Shown in pieces: positions 20,456-29,720 of a stretch of DNA of 64,000 nt. The position numbers and the translations under genes are program-made. The DNA is from Actinomyces sp. oral taxon 414 (GTDB lineage Bacteria; Actinomycetota; Actinomycetes; Actinomycetales; Actinomycetaceae), in NCBI RefSeq assembly GCF_001278845.1, contig NZ_CP012590.1, positions 1,922,001 through 1,986,000 on the forward strand. Direction: 5' to 3'. The stretch's first letter is position 1. Each line of letters starts with the position of its first letter. The notes below the pieces were generated by a model. That model saw nothing but the letters and a program-made list of their open reading frames with translations, did no database searches and was not told where the DNA came from.

Positions 20456-21423
20456 CCACCACGACCATGCCGACCGGCCTCGCGCCGGCCCCGCGCGACG
20501 CCGCACCCGGTGCGGGGGCGCCCGACGACGACGCACCCGTCCGCGTCCGCGGCCTGGTCAAGCGCTTCGGACGCCTGACCGCCCTGGACGGGCTGGACCT
20601 GACCGTCGCGCCCGGCTCCGTTCACGGCTTCCTCGGTCCCAACGGCGCCGGCAAGTCCACCACCATCCGCATTCTGCTGGGCCTGTACCGGCCCGACGCC
20701 GGGAAGGTGCGCGTGCTCGGCCGCGACCCGGTGCACGAGGCCCCGGCCATCAACCGGGAGGTCTCCTACGTGCCCGGCGATGTGGCCCTGTGGCCGAACC
20801 TGACCGGCGGCCAGGTCCTCGACGCTCTGGCGGGCCTGCGCGGGACGCGCGACCGCGCCCGGGAGGACGCCCTCATTGAGCGCTTCGACCTGGACCCGGG
20901 CAAGAAGGTGCGCGCCTACTCCAAGGGCAACCGGCAGAAGGTGGCGCTCGTGGCCGCCCTGGCCGCCCCCACCCGCCTGCTCATCCTCGACGAGCCGACC
21001 AGCGGGCTCGACCCGCTCATGGAGCGGGTGTTCACCGAGGAGGTCGCCGCGGCCGCGGCCGCGGGGCGCACCGTGCTGCTCTCCAGCCACATCCTGGCCG
21101 AGGTGCAGCGCCTGTGCAGCGCCGTGACCATTATTAAGGACGGGCGGGTCGTCGAGGACGGCGACCTGGAGCACCTGCAGTCCCTGGCGGCCACCCGCAT
21201 CGAGTTGCGCGCCGACCCCGAGCGGCTGGAGCCGCTGAGCGCCGCGCTGGCGCCCCTGGGCGCCGCTCCCGAGCGCGACGGGGACCGGCTGGTCCTGCAG
21301 GTCGGCTCGCAGCGGGTGCCCGCGGTCCTGGGCGTGCTCGCCGAGCACCGGATCGCGGACGTGACCTGCGAGCCGGCGAGCCTGGAGGACCTGTTCCTGC
21401 GCCACTACGAGGACGCCCGATGA
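20452..21423 (+). CDS. ABC exporter ATP-binding protein
   Basis: ATPase subunit of a drug- or lipid-type ABC-2 exporter, 323 residues. Walker A is GPNGAGKST, the signature motif is the variant YSKGNRQKVAL, Walker B is LLILDEPTSGLD, and the H-loop is SSHILAE. The C-terminal 90 residues are the accessory region seen in DrrA-like transporters. It is coupled on both sides by ATGA overlaps, to the MerR regulator upstream and to the permease downstream. The family includes tetronasin- and daunorubicin-type self-resistance exporters; the substrate here is unknown. Confidence 0.92.
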   Translation: MTTTTMPTGLAPAPRDAAPGAGAPDDDAPVRVRGLVKRFGRLTALDGLDLTVAPGSVHGFLGPNGAGKSTTIRILLGLYRPDAGKVRVLGRDPVHEAPAINREVSYVPGDVALWPNLTGGQVLDALAGLRGTRDRAREDALIERFDLDPGKKVRAYSKGNRQKVALVAALAAPTRLLILDEPTSGLDPLMERVFTEEVAAAAAAGRTVLLSSHILAEVQRLCSAVTIIKDGRVVEDGDLEHLQSLAATRIELRADPERLEPLSAALAPLGAAPERDGDRLVLQVGSQRVPAVLGVLAEHRIADVTCEPASLEDLFLRHYEDAR

Positions 21424-23189
21424 GCGCGGCAGCGGGAACAACGCCGGACGCGACGGCGCGGACGGCGGCGAGTGCGACGGCGCGGACGGCGCGGGCGACG
21501 GCGAGTGCGACGGCGCGGACGGCGCGGGCGACGGCGGGCGCCGCGGGGAGGACGCCGTCGGACGGGAGACCGGCGCGGACCCGGACCGGCGCGACCCGGG
21601 CCCTGGGCGGGCTGGGCCGGGCCCTGGGTCTGACGCTGCGGCGGCTGCGCGTCCAGGCCCCCGCCTGGTTGCTGCCCCTGTGGGCGCTGGCGGCGTCGAC
21701 GCCGAGCTATGAGAGCGTCTACCCCTCGCTGGCGTCGAGAACCATGCTCATCGAGTCGATGCGCGCCACCGCCGGCACGCGCCTGCTCTACGGCGTCCTG
21801 CCGCTGCCCGGGACGATCGGCCAGCTCGCCCAGTGGGAGATCGGCACCTACCTGGTGATGTGCACCGCCCTGATGGCCGTGCTCATGACCTGCCGGACGC
21901 TGCGGGCCGACGAGGACGAGGGCCTGGTGGAGCTCATCCGGGGCGCGGGCGCCGGACGGTGGACGCCCCTGCTGGCCCCTCTCGGCGCGGTGATCGGGAT
22001 CGTGGCGCTGGAGGCGGCCGGGATCGGCGTGATCATGACGGCCCTGACCGGGCAGGTGGCGGAGCTGACGGTCTCGGGCGCCTGGGCCCTGGCGGGCGTG
22101 GTGGCGGTGGTCGGCTGGGCCCTGGCGGGCACGGCCGCGGTGGCGTGCCAGCTGGCCCGCGACGCGGGAACGGCGCGGGGGGCCTCCCTGGGCGCGCTGG
22201 GGGTCGCCTTCGCGCTGCGGGTCGCGGCCGACGAGGCCGACTCCCCCCGGCTGCGCTGGCTCAGCCCCATCGCGTGGCGGGATCTGGTCGAGCCCTACAC
22301 CGCCGACCGCCCCGTGCCCCTGGCCGTGTGCGCCGGCCTCTGCCTGGCGCTGATGGCGGCGGCCGGGGCCCTGTACGCCCGCCGGGAGTACCTGGGCGGC
22401 TACCTGCCGGACCGCTCGACCAGCCGACGGCGGTGGCGGGTGCGCGGGCACGCCGGCCTGGTGGCGCGCCTGGACCGGCGGCCCCTGGCCGCCTGGGCGG
22501 TGGCGGCGGCGTGCGTCTCGGCCCTGTTCGGGGCCATGTCCGGCAGCATTACGGAACTGCTCAAGCCGGGGTCGCCCACGGCCCAGATGGTGGACAAGAT
22601 GGCGGCCGGCAGCCCGATGTCCCAATTCATGGGCCTGCTCACCGTCTTCACCGTCCTGCTGGTCGTAGTGGCGGCGGTCGGCCGGGCGGGGGCGCTGGCC
22701 GGCGACGAGCGCCGGGGGCTGGTGGAGGCCGAGGCCGCGGCGGGTGTGAGCCGGACCCGGTTGTTCGTCGTGCAGGCCGGGGCCGCGGTGATCGAGGCGG
22801 CCCTCCTCCTGCTCATCTCTGGCGGCGTGCTCGCCGCGACGACGGCGGTGCAGGTCACCGAGGACCACGCGGTGGCGCGCGCCTTCGTCTACACGGTCAG
22901 CCAGCTGCCGGGGGCGTTGGCCGCCATCGGCCTGGCCCTGGCCCTGGTGGGCCTGGCGCCGCGGCGGTGGCCGCTGGTGTGGGCGGTGGTGGCCTGGAGC
23001 GCCTTCGCCCAGTTCCTCGGCGGGCTCGTCGAGCTGCCCGACTGGGCGCAGGATCTGAGCGTCATCGGCCACCATCTCGACGTCGTCGGCCCGGTGGACT
23101 GGAAGCCCCTGGCGATCCAGACGGCGGTGGGCCTGGCGGGGGCCGTCGTCGGGCTGCTCGCCTACCGACGGCGGGACCTGGGCGCCTGA
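21420..23189 (+). CDS. ABC exporter permease, tetronasin-exporter type
   Basis: Polytopic permease partner of the preceding ATPase; 589 residues with two related halves of about six hydrophobic segments each, starting near residues 80 and 350. The layout matches double-length ABC-2 permeases of the tetronasin TnrB3 type. The start ATG overlaps the ATPase stop (ATGA). The first 60 residues are a low-complexity Ala/Thr/Arg stretch (TASATARTARATASATARTA), encoded by direct repeats and possibly not conserved. Its 3' end overlaps the convergent sugar permease gene by 128 bases. Confidence 0.85.
   Translation: MSAAAGTTPDATARTAASATARTARATASATARTARATAGAAGRTPSDGRPARTRTGATRALGGLGRALGLTLRRLRVQAPAWLLPLWALAASTPSYESVYPSLASRTMLIESMRATAGTRLLYGVLPLPGTIGQLAQWEIGTYLVMCTALMAVLMTCRTLRADEDEGLVELIRGAGAGRWTPLLAPLGAVIGIVALEAAGIGVIMTALTGQVAELTVSGAWALAGVVAVVGWALAGTAAVACQLARDAGTARGASLGALGVAFALRVAADEADSPRLRWLSPIAWRDLVEPYTADRPVPLAVCAGLCLALMAAAGALYARREYLGGYLPDRSTSRRRWRVRGHAGLVARLDRRPLAAWAVAAACVSALFGAMSGSITELLKPGSPTAQMVDKMAAGSPMSQFMGLLTVFTVLLVVVAAVGRAGALAGDERRGLVEAEAAAGVSRTRLFVVQAGAAVIEAALLLLISGGVLAATTAVQVTEDHAVARAFVYTVSQLPGALAAIGLALALVGLAPRRWPLVWAVVAWSAFAQFLGGLVELPDWAQDLSVIGHHLDVVGPVDWKPLAIQTAVGLAGAVVGLLAYRRRDLGA
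21433..21545 (+). repeat. direct repeats encoding the Ala/Thr/Arg-rich permease N-terminus
   Basis: Imperfect tandem copies of agtgcgacggcgcggacggc and related units encode alternating Ala-Thr-Arg residues at the start of the exporter permease. The pattern looks like slippage expansion and could vary in length between strains. Confidence 0.7.
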
Positions 23190-24090
23190 CCGCCCGCCGG
23201 CGCCCCATCGCCCGGGCGACGGCGGCGCCCCGCTCAACGCCGAGCAGGGCGCCGCCGCCGACCCGTCCCCGGAGGACGAGGAGGAGGACGACGACCGGGA
23301 TCAGGACGAGGGCGGCGGCCGCCATCATGTGGGCCCGGCCCGCATTGTGGTGGAATTGCAGGGCGGCGGCCGCCACGGTGACGACCCGGGGGCTCTGGTT
23401 GGCGATAATGCGCGGCCACATGAAGGAATTCCACTGGTTGACGGCGGTAATGAGGACCAGGGCGGCCAGGGTCGGTCTTGAGGCCGGCAGAACGATCCGC
23501 GTGAGAATGCGCATATGGCCCGCCCCGTCGATCCTCGCCGCGTCAATGAGCTCGCGGGGCACGGACCGGAAACTCTCTCGCAGGAGGAGGACGGCGCCAG
23601 GCGAGGCCAGCATGAAGGGGACGACGACGCCCCAGAACGTGTTCCTCAGCCCCGCTCCGGCGGTCATGAGGTAGAGCGGAACGAGGAGCGCCGGCGTCGG
23701 GATCGTCATGGCGACCAGGAAGAGCCGGAAGAGCGGCTCACGCCCGGGAAACCTCAGCCTCGCGAAGGCGTAGGCCGCCAAGACCGAGGAGGTCACCTGC
23801 GCTCCGGTCACCACGGCCACCGCGGCCAGCGTGGTGCCGATCGCGCCCGCGAGGTCGGCCGGACCCCCCAGCACGGCGCCGAAGGAGTCCACCGGCCGGG
23901 GGCCGGACGGAGCGAGCGGGGAGCGGTGGGCGGGGTCCGGGGAGGCGAAGGCGGTCATGAGACTGAACGCGAAGGGCAGGAGCGCGATCGCCGCCGCCGC
24001 GACGAGCCCCAGGTAGATGCCGAGGAGGGCGAGCGGGGCCCGCCGCGCCCTCCCGCCGCCCGGGGCCGCGGGCGTCTCAGTCGGACTCAT
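23062..24090 (-). CDS. carbohydrate ABC transporter permease (MalG-type), abnormal C-terminus
   Basis: Second inner-membrane permease of a CUT1-type sugar importer, 342 residues. The EAA loop that docks the ATPase is seen as ELIDAARIDGAGHMRILTRIVLPASRP, and six hydrophobic segments are evident. The family usually ends soon after a motif equivalent to GGALLGVERG; here 54 further Arg/Pro-rich residues follow, encoded antisense to the end of the exporter permease gene, as if the original stop was lost. The start overlaps the first permease gene by 14 bases. No substrate-binding protein or dedicated ATPase is adjacent, so it may be a remnant or may use distant partners. Confidence 0.8.
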   Translation of the reverse strand: MSPTETPAAPGGGRARRAPLALLGIYLGLVAAAAIALLPFAFSLMTAFASPDPAHRSPLAPSGPRPVDSFGAVLGGPADLAGAIGTTLAAVAVVTGAQVTSSVLAAYAFARLRFPGREPLFRLFLVAMTIPTPALLVPLYLMTAGAGLRNTFWGVVVPFMLASPGAVLLLRESFRSVPRELIDAARIDGAGHMRILTRIVLPASRPTLAALVLITAVNQWNSFMWPRIIANQSPRVVTVAAAALQFHHNAGRAHMMAAAALVLIPVVVLLLVLRGRVGGGALLGVERGAAVARAMGRRRAVRRPGPAVGRRAARRRPPPGPPPSGSPGASSPPGRRRRDGGR

Positions 24091-24946
24091 GCGCCGACAT
24101 CCCGCGCAGACAGAGCCTCTGGGCCCCTGTGACGAGCAGCAGCATGACCGTCATGACTAGCGCCATGACGGCGGCCTCGCCCATATTCCAGTTGACGAAA
24201 GCCCGTTCGTAGATGGTGTACGCGAGCACCCCGGTGGCTCTGTCCGGGCCGCCGCGGGTCAGGGCGTAGACCTGGTCGAAGGTGTTGAGGACCGCGATGA
24301 GCGCGGCCGTCGCGACGAGCAGGAGGGTCGGACGCAGCAGGGGCGCCTCAATGCTCCAGAAGATCTGGCGGGCGGTGGCGCCGTCGAGGCGGGCGGCCTC
24401 GACGAGTTCGCGCGGGATCGACGCCAGTCCGGCGGCGAGGAGCAGCGAAGTGTGGCCGGCGCCGGTCCAGATGACCACGAGGGCCACGGCCGGCAGCGCC
24501 CAGGTCGGCGAGGCGAGGACCCCGGTGCTCGCGCCGGCCGGCCCGGCCGGCGGACCGCCGTCGGGCGCGAAGATCCAGGACCACACGACGCCCAGGGCGA
24601 GCGGGGAGGAGGCCCAGGGGATAATGAGGAGCGCGCGGAGGAGACCGGTGCCCCGCAGCCCTTTGGTGAGCAGGACGGCCAGGAGGAGGCCGAGCGCGAT
24701 CTGGGCGGGGACGACGAGGAGGGCCAGCAGGAGCGTGACCCTGAGCGAGCCGAGGAACTCGGGGTCGGCGAGCACCCGGCCCACCTGGGACGGACCGACG
24801 AACTCGGGGGCGGACAGCAGGCTCCACCTGCGGGTGCTCAGCCAGACGAGGGCCCCCGCCGGGACGATCACGAACAGCAGGACGCCGATCAAGCCGGGGG
24901 CCAGCAGGGCGTAACCGGTCAGGGCCTCCCGCGCTCGCGCCGCCAT
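24077..24946 (-). CDS. carbohydrate ABC transporter permease (MalF-type)
   Basis: First permease of the CUT1-type pair, 289 residues with six hydrophobic segments. The EAA motif is in ELVEAARLDGATARQIFWSIEAPLLRP, and LLPGLIGVLLF-like and NTFDQVYALTRGGP segments are typical of sugar permeases. The ATG at 24946 is preceded by ggagga at good spacing, which decides the start over an upstream in-frame Met. It sits 25 bases after the small membrane protein gene on the same strand. An extracellular binding protein would be expected just upstream and is not there. Confidence 0.85.
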   Translation of the reverse strand: MAARAREALTGYALLAPGLIGVLLFVIVPAGALVWLSTRRWSLLSAPEFVGPSQVGRVLADPEFLGSLRVTLLLALLVVPAQIALGLLLAVLLTKGLRGTGLLRALLIIPWASSPLALGVVWSWIFAPDGGPPAGPAGASTGVLASPTWALPAVALVVIWTGAGHTSLLLAAGLASIPRELVEAARLDGATARQIFWSIEAPLLRPTLLLVATAALIAVLNTFDQVYALTRGGPDRATGVLAYTIYERAFVNWNMGEAAVMALVMTVMLLLVTGAQRLCLRGMSAHESD

Positions 24947-24971
24947 GCGCCGTCCTCCGCCCCCGCCAGCC

Positions 24972-25442
24972 TCAGGCGAGCGCCGCCGCCAGCGCAATGA
25001 GGGCCGACGCCGCGTACACGCAGGCGTAGATCACGTGCAGGGGCAGGTTCAGGCGCAGGTAGCGGGCGAGCTCCGCGTCGGTCAGGTCCTGGCCGCTCAC
25101 CAGCTTCTCCTCGGGGCCGGTGAAGCCCGTGAGCGCGTGCACCACGAGCAGGAACGGCAGCGAGCAGGCGGCCGGGATGAGGCCGAGGGGCCCGGAGCCC
25201 CAGCCGGCCGCCAGCGCGACGAGGGCGATGACGAATTGCAGGAGCATCGCCAGGGCGTAGACCAGCTTCAGGCGGGTGCGGCGTCGGAAGACGGGATAGG
25301 AGCGCTGGAACTCGTCGATCCGACCGGTGCGCACCATGAACGTGAAGTAGCCGCCAATCGTGAGGCAATACATGGTGAGGAAGCCCGCGATCATGGCGGT
25401 GGCGAGCACATCACAGGCGATGAGGATGGTGAGTGCCGGCAT
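24972..25442 (-). CDS. small four-helix membrane protein of unknown function
   Basis: This 156-residue protein was not recognised. It has hydrophobic segments at about residues 3-25, 57-80, 85-103 and 133-153, and a polar central loop (TGPEEKLVSGQDLTDAELARYLRL) between the third and fourth. The ATG at 25442 has an aaggg-type Shine-Dalgarno. It is divergent from the HEAT-like gene and lies directly upstream of the sugar permeases, so it may be co-transcribed with them. No catalytic motif or signal-peptidase site is visible. Confidence 0.6.
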   Translation of the reverse strand: MPALTILIACDVLATAMIAGFLTMYCLTIGGYFTFMVRTGRIDEFQRSYPVFRRRTRLKLVYALAMLLQFVIALVALAAGWGSGPLGLIPAACSLPFLLVVHALTGFTGPEEKLVSGQDLTDAELARYLRLNLPLHVIYACVYAASALIALAAALA

Positions 25443-25705
25443 GTCCGATCCCTTCGTCGTTCCCGGCCGGGGCGGGCCCGCCCCGCACACCGACGCGACG
25501 AAGCATGACATACGGGGCGGGCGGCCCGGGCGCGTCTTGGGGGACGGACCCGAACCGCGGACTGCGCGGCGCGCCGACTCCGATCCTTCTAGCATCGGCC
25601 CATGAGGTCCTTCATCGGAGCACCGCTACTCGACGACGCCGACCCGCCCCCCGACCCGCCCCCCGACCCGGTCCCCGGCCCGGCACCCCGGCCGGAGGCG
25701 GGCTC

Positions 25706-28264
25706 ATGACCGCCGCAGCGCCGACGGCGGATCAGGAGGACCTTCTCTCCCTAGTCCTGGACTCCACCAGCACCGAGCAGCTGGCCCACCAACTGGCGAC
25801 CCGCACGGCCGAGCAGTGCACCCGCATGCTGCACGCCCTCAAGGACTTCCTGAGCACGCTCAGCCGGAAGGCCGGCGTCGGCGCCCCCAAGGCCCACCTG
25901 GCGATGCTCGTGGCCGCCCTGGAGACCACGCCCACCCAGGTCGCCTCCGTCCTGGACCTGTTCGCCTGCTCGGAGCTGTCCCGCGACCACGAGGCCCTCG
26001 ACGCCGTGACCGCCTCGCTCATCGCCCGCGGGCCGCAGTGGTGCGAGCAGCTCGTCTCGCACCTGCTGTCCCGGCGCGACCGGCGGATCGAGGCCCTCGC
26101 CCCCGTGCTCCACCCCCTGCTGGCGGCCCACGACCTGCCCCTGCCGGAACATTGCGGGTACTGGGCGGGCTGGGTGAGGCTGGAGGCCCAGCACGTCGAC
26201 TCCCCGCGGTGGGCCGAGAGCTTCCTGGCCGCCTGCGCCGCCTCCGGCGCGTTCGCGGCGATCCCCACCGCCGCCGCGCAGCACTACGCCGAGACCGCCT
26301 CCAGCGCCCTGGCGCGCGTGCGCGCCCGGGAGGGCCTGGACGACGTCGCGCTCCTGCGGGCCCTGCTGCTCGTCTTCGAGCGCGGCGACCGCCCCGGCGC
26401 GCAGAGGGGGGCCCTCATCTGGTTCAGGCTCCTGGGACTGACGAAGCACCTGTGGACCGAGCGCGCCCGCCTGTTCGCCGCACTGCCCGGGGCGAGCGGA
26501 TCCGTCATTGAGATGGCCGTCGACTCGCTTCTGGCGGGCGGGCCCGACGGCGAGCCCCTGACGGGCGCCGAACTGACCGCTCTGGCCCTGGAGGTGCTCC
26601 CCCGCAAGGAGAAGAGGCCCAGGCGGGCCGTTCTGGAGGCCCTGAGGCGGGCGGACCCGCCCCCCTCCCCCGAACTGACGGATGTGCTCCGGGTCCTGGC
26701 GGCGGGCACGGACACGATGACGGCGGTGCTGGCTCAGGTGATCCTGGTCCACTGGGGTCACCAGGCGCCGGCCGCGGGCCCGCGCGCCGGGGTCCTGGGG
26801 CTGTGGCGCGAACCCGAGGGCATTGCCCCGGAACCGCTCACGGAGCTCGACGACGCGGCCCTGGTCGGTGACGAACCGGGGCTCATCGGTCTGCTGGAGC
26901 GGGCCGGACGGGGCTGGGGCGTCAACGCCATGGTCCTGGAGCATTGCCTGGCGGCCCTGGTGGCGGTGGCGCGCAGGGAGGGCCCGCAGGAGCTGCGCCG
27001 GATCCTGGCCGGGACGGGTCCCCATCATTCGCGCGAGATCCTGGCCCGGTCGCTGCGGGATTTCGTCGAGGGCCGTATCGAGCCGGGGACGGAGCCCCGG
27101 CCCGCGACCACCGACACCGGCCCCCTGTCCTTCCTCACGGCCCAGCGGATCCGGGACGTGATCGGGCTGCTCGGCACGATCCCGTGCCTCCTGTCCACCC
27201 CGAGCCACACGGACTGGTCCGTGTCCTGGGAGGTCTTCGCCCGGCGGGCCCGCCGCTACCAGCAGGAGGGCACCGCGCTCATGCCGACCGACGTCGCCAT
27301 CGCGCTGGCCCGCCTGGACCGCCGTCGTACGCCGTCCGACCTCGCCAACTTCGCCCAGCCCATATACGGCCGCGCGGTCACCCTCGAGCGGGTCCTAGAG
27401 CACTGGCGGACCCACCCGGCCCGACGGGGCGACCTGGAACTCATGCCGTCGAGGCGCAATACGGACGGGCGGTCGATCATGCCCGCCGACCAGCGGCTCA
27501 TCGCCGAGGGGGACGAGCCCGCCGTCTTCGAGCTCCTCGGGCTGCGCAACGCCTGGTCGCTGCCCTACCACGTGCGCAGTGTCTTCGCCCGGCACGAACT
27601 GGCCGATCTGGGCGGGGTCTTCTGGTCGCCCCGGGGCGGGGACCTGATCGTCGCCCCCGAGTGGGAGTCGACCAGGCTGCTGCTGCCCGAGCACCCCACG
27701 CGCCCTGCCGCCGTCTTCCTCGGGGAGTTCCTCCACGCCGAGATCGTCGAGGCGATCGCCCACGCCGGGCAGCTGACCGCTGTGGCGCGCCCCCTGGGGT
27801 CGGTCCTCACCTTCGGTCTGCTCGCCCTGGCCTGCGGCGCGCCCGCACAGCACCGCGAGGCGGTCGCCGAGATGCTCCTGGTGGCCTGGGACGAGGAGCG
27901 CCTGACGCCGTCGGACCTCCTGGCGGCGTGGCAGAGCCCCTGGTGGGACGCCGACTGGGGCCACGGGCTCAAGCCGCGGGCGCACTCGGCCGCCAGAGTC
28001 GTCGCCACGCTGGGCATGGTGGCCCGGGCCGGGGGACTGGCCCTGGTCTGGCCGCTGCTGACGGCCATCGCCGAGGAGCTCGCCGGGGCCGACAGGCTGC
28101 CCGCCGCGACATCGGACGTCCTGAAGACCGTGCTGGAGCTGTTGACGGAGGTGCGGGCCGCGGGCGTTTCCGTTGAGCTGCCGAACGTGACCGCCCTGGC
28201 CGCCCGCGGGGGCTCGTCCGGGGCCGTGCGCGCGGCGCGGCTGGTCGTTTCCCGCCTCACTTGA
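25706..28264 (+). CDS. large helical (HEAT-like) protein, DUF6493-type
   Basis: Cytoplasmic protein of 852 residues, rich in Leu and Ala and made mostly of short paired helices, as in HEAT/armadillo solenoids. The C-terminal part (SAARVVATLGMVARAGGLALVWPLLTAIAEEL, then LTEVRAAGVSVELPNVTALAARGGSSGAVRAARLV) resembles the end of actinobacterial DUF6493-family proteins, which are often found beside SWIM zinc-finger proteins and MoxR/VWA genes. None of those partners is present here. The start is the ATG at 25706 after gccggaggcgggctc. The function is unknown; a scaffold role is inferred from the repeat architecture only. Confidence 0.6.
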   Translation: MTAAAPTADQEDLLSLVLDSTSTEQLAHQLATRTAEQCTRMLHALKDFLSTLSRKAGVGAPKAHLAMLVAALETTPTQVASVLDLFACSELSRDHEALDAVTASLIARGPQWCEQLVSHLLSRRDRRIEALAPVLHPLLAAHDLPLPEHCGYWAGWVRLEAQHVDSPRWAESFLAACAASGAFAAIPTAAAQHYAETASSALARVRAREGLDDVALLRALLLVFERGDRPGAQRGALIWFRLLGLTKHLWTERARLFAALPGASGSVIEMAVDSLLAGGPDGEPLTGAELTALALEVLPRKEKRPRRAVLEALRRADPPPSPELTDVLRVLAAGTDTMTAVLAQVILVHWGHQAPAAGPRAGVLGLWREPEGIAPEPLTELDDAALVGDEPGLIGLLERAGRGWGVNAMVLEHCLAALVAVARREGPQELRRILAGTGPHHSREILARSLRDFVEGRIEPGTEPRPATTDTGPLSFLTAQRIRDVIGLLGTIPCLLSTPSHTDWSVSWEVFARRARRYQQEGTALMPTDVAIALARLDRRRTPSDLANFAQPIYGRAVTLERVLEHWRTHPARRGDLELMPSRRNTDGRSIMPADQRLIAEGDEPAVFELLGLRNAWSLPYHVRSVFARHELADLGGVFWSPRGGDLIVAPEWESTRLLLPEHPTRPAAVFLGEFLHAEIVEAIAHAGQLTAVARPLGSVLTFGLLALACGAPAQHREAVAEMLLVAWDEERLTPSDLLAAWQSPWWDADWGHGLKPRAHSAARVVATLGMVARAGGLALVWPLLTAIAEELAGADRLPAATSDVLKTVLELLTEVRAAGVSVELPNVTALAARGGSSGAVRAARLVVSRLT

Positions 28265-28280
28265 TCTCCGTCTGCGCGTT

Positions 28281-28450
28281 CCCGCCCCGGGGGAGTCGAT
28301 TCAATGATGTTAGCTCGGCTCGCATTGTGCCAGGCGAGCCGGCGCGGATTGAACCGGGGCGGATTTCGTCGAGCTGAGCTCACATCGCGTGAGCCGAGGC
28401 GGATTTCGTCGAGCTGAGCTCGCATCGCGTGAGCCGAGGCGGATTTCGTT
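28281..28450 (+). repeat. degenerate copy of the long inverted-repeat arm, with 40-bp tandem units
   Basis: Starting from gggggagtcgattcaatgat, this stretch aligns with the inner part of the 17061-17220 arm, but with many substitutions. It contains an almost exact 40-bp tandem duplication (28361-28400 and 28401-28440, each beginning ggatttcgtcgagctgagct) and a partial third unit. No inverted partner lies nearby. Confidence 0.8.
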
Positions 28451-29314
28451 GCGCAGATCTCGTTGCGCAGGCCCGGAATCGCGTGAGCCAGCTCAACATG
28501 CGCCGGCCGGACCGCGCCGGCGGATTTGTCGGGTGCGACCCCGCCGTCGGACGCGAGCCCGCAGTCGTCGGCCCCCGGCCATTCACAACGGGGGTTAGCC
28601 CGTGAGGACGTATGCCAGACTCTCGTTCTCATGGGCTAACCTCCGTTGTCATTGATCTGCGTCCCGACGGATCCCCTGATGAGAAAAGCCTGTTGAGTCC
28701 TTCTCGCCGGAGTTGGCGGCTCGACAACCTGATCTCTTCGGACGAGGAATGCTCGCCGGTATCGCGTTCCGATGCGTATACGCGCATCAGAATTGGTCGT
28801 CGTGCGGAGGACGGCTCCTCGAAATAAGTCCAGACGCCTCACTGAATTATTTCCTCGGCGCGCAGAATGCCCGACGGCGGTCTCGTGCGGGTCCTCCGGA
28901 ATAGTCTTCGGGTCCTCCGGAATGGTCGGGGGATTGTGCTCGTTCCGGTCGGAGCTCAGGGCCAGGCTCGTTCCGGCCCGGGCGTCTGCGTCGGGTCCAG
29001 CCGGGGTGCGGGGTATTCTTGGCGGGGCTGGCCCGGTTGGTGCTGGAGGTGTTGTTGTGGCTGGTGGGGCGGTATAGTGAACAGGGTGTCATGTTACATG
29101 TTTGCAAGATGGTGCTCCGACACCGACTTTTCCGCATGACCTGGTTGAAAGTTGGCGCGCGGAGGGCTCTGAGGGCCGTCGGTGGCGCTTGGCGTGATTG
29201 CGCCACTATGTGCTAGTCTGAGCCTGGTGCTGGCCGGTCCGCAGGGGTGCTCCCGGGGCCGGTGGCGCTCCGGGCCCTCGAAGTGGCGTCATACCGCCAC
29301 TCCCGAGAGCAGGG
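28451..29314. other. gene-free stretch before the CRISPR array, probable leader at its right end
   Basis: No supported gene is seen in these 860 bases. They hold an imperfect hairpin with 26-base arms (28584-28609 and 28625-28650) and a short direct repeat of gggtcctccggaat near 28900. The last 250 bases directly before the first CRISPR repeat should be the leader: a -10-like tatagt lies at 29073-29078, and a small palindrome (agtggcgtcataccgccact, 29282-29301) ends 13 bases before the array. Confidence 0.55.
28584..28650. repeat. imperfect hairpin of the gggttagcccgtgag family
   Basis: Arms 28584-28609 and 28625-28650 pair with four mismatches; the core is gggggttagcccgtgagg on the left. 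A related hairpin with the same core (gggggttgacccatgagc) lies at 43374-43431. Confidence 0.75.
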
Positions 29315-29720
29315 GTCAGGGAGCACCACGCACCTGTAGGTGCATTGAGACCATCCCCAGGAAAACGACCCTAACGCCGATGGGCTCCTGTCAGGGAGCA
29401 CCACGCACCTGTAGGTGCATTGAGACAACGGGTGCTCATCGTTGAAACGAGCCTTCTTGTTCTGTCAGGGAGCACCACGCACCTGTAGGTGCATTGAGAC
29501 TGGACAGACCCCTTGTCGCACACGGTAACAATTTTTGTCAGGGAGCACCACGCACCTGTAGGTGCATTGAGACGTGGCGCTGTCGCCCCTTGTTGATATT
29601 CTCTCTATACGTCAGGGAGCACCACGCACCTGTAGGTGCATTGAGACACTCAAACATCATCTCCTGGGTGAATTCCAGGAGGTGTCAGGGAGCACCACGC
29701 ACCTGTAGGTGCATTGAGAC
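29315..29720 (+). CRISPR. CRISPR array, 6 repeats and 5 spacers, no cas genes in the window
   Basis: Six identical 37-nt repeats start at 29315, 29390, 29464, 29537, 29611 and 29684, separated by unique spacers of 38, 37, 36, 37 and 36 nt. Each repeat begins gtcagggagcaccacg, contains the perfect 6-bp stem gcacctgtaggtgc, and ends attgagac. An 8-nt attgagac tail immediately after the stem is just what Cas6-type cleavage would leave as a 5' handle, so transcription is inferred to run on the plus strand. Repeat and spacer sizes fit type I or III, not type II. No degenerate final repeat is seen, and no cas gene lies within 29 kb to the left or 34 kb to the right. Confidence 0.97.

Noticed and set aside
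28612..28827. 71-codon frame before the CRISPR array
   Set aside because: It starts inside the 28584-28650 hairpin, has no Shine-Dalgarno and no recognisable similarity.
29315..29720. Type II CRISPR with a tracrRNA
   Set aside because: The repeat has its own 6-bp stem and an 8-nt handle, which fits Cas6 processing, and no anti-repeat was seen outside the array in the flanking sequence.
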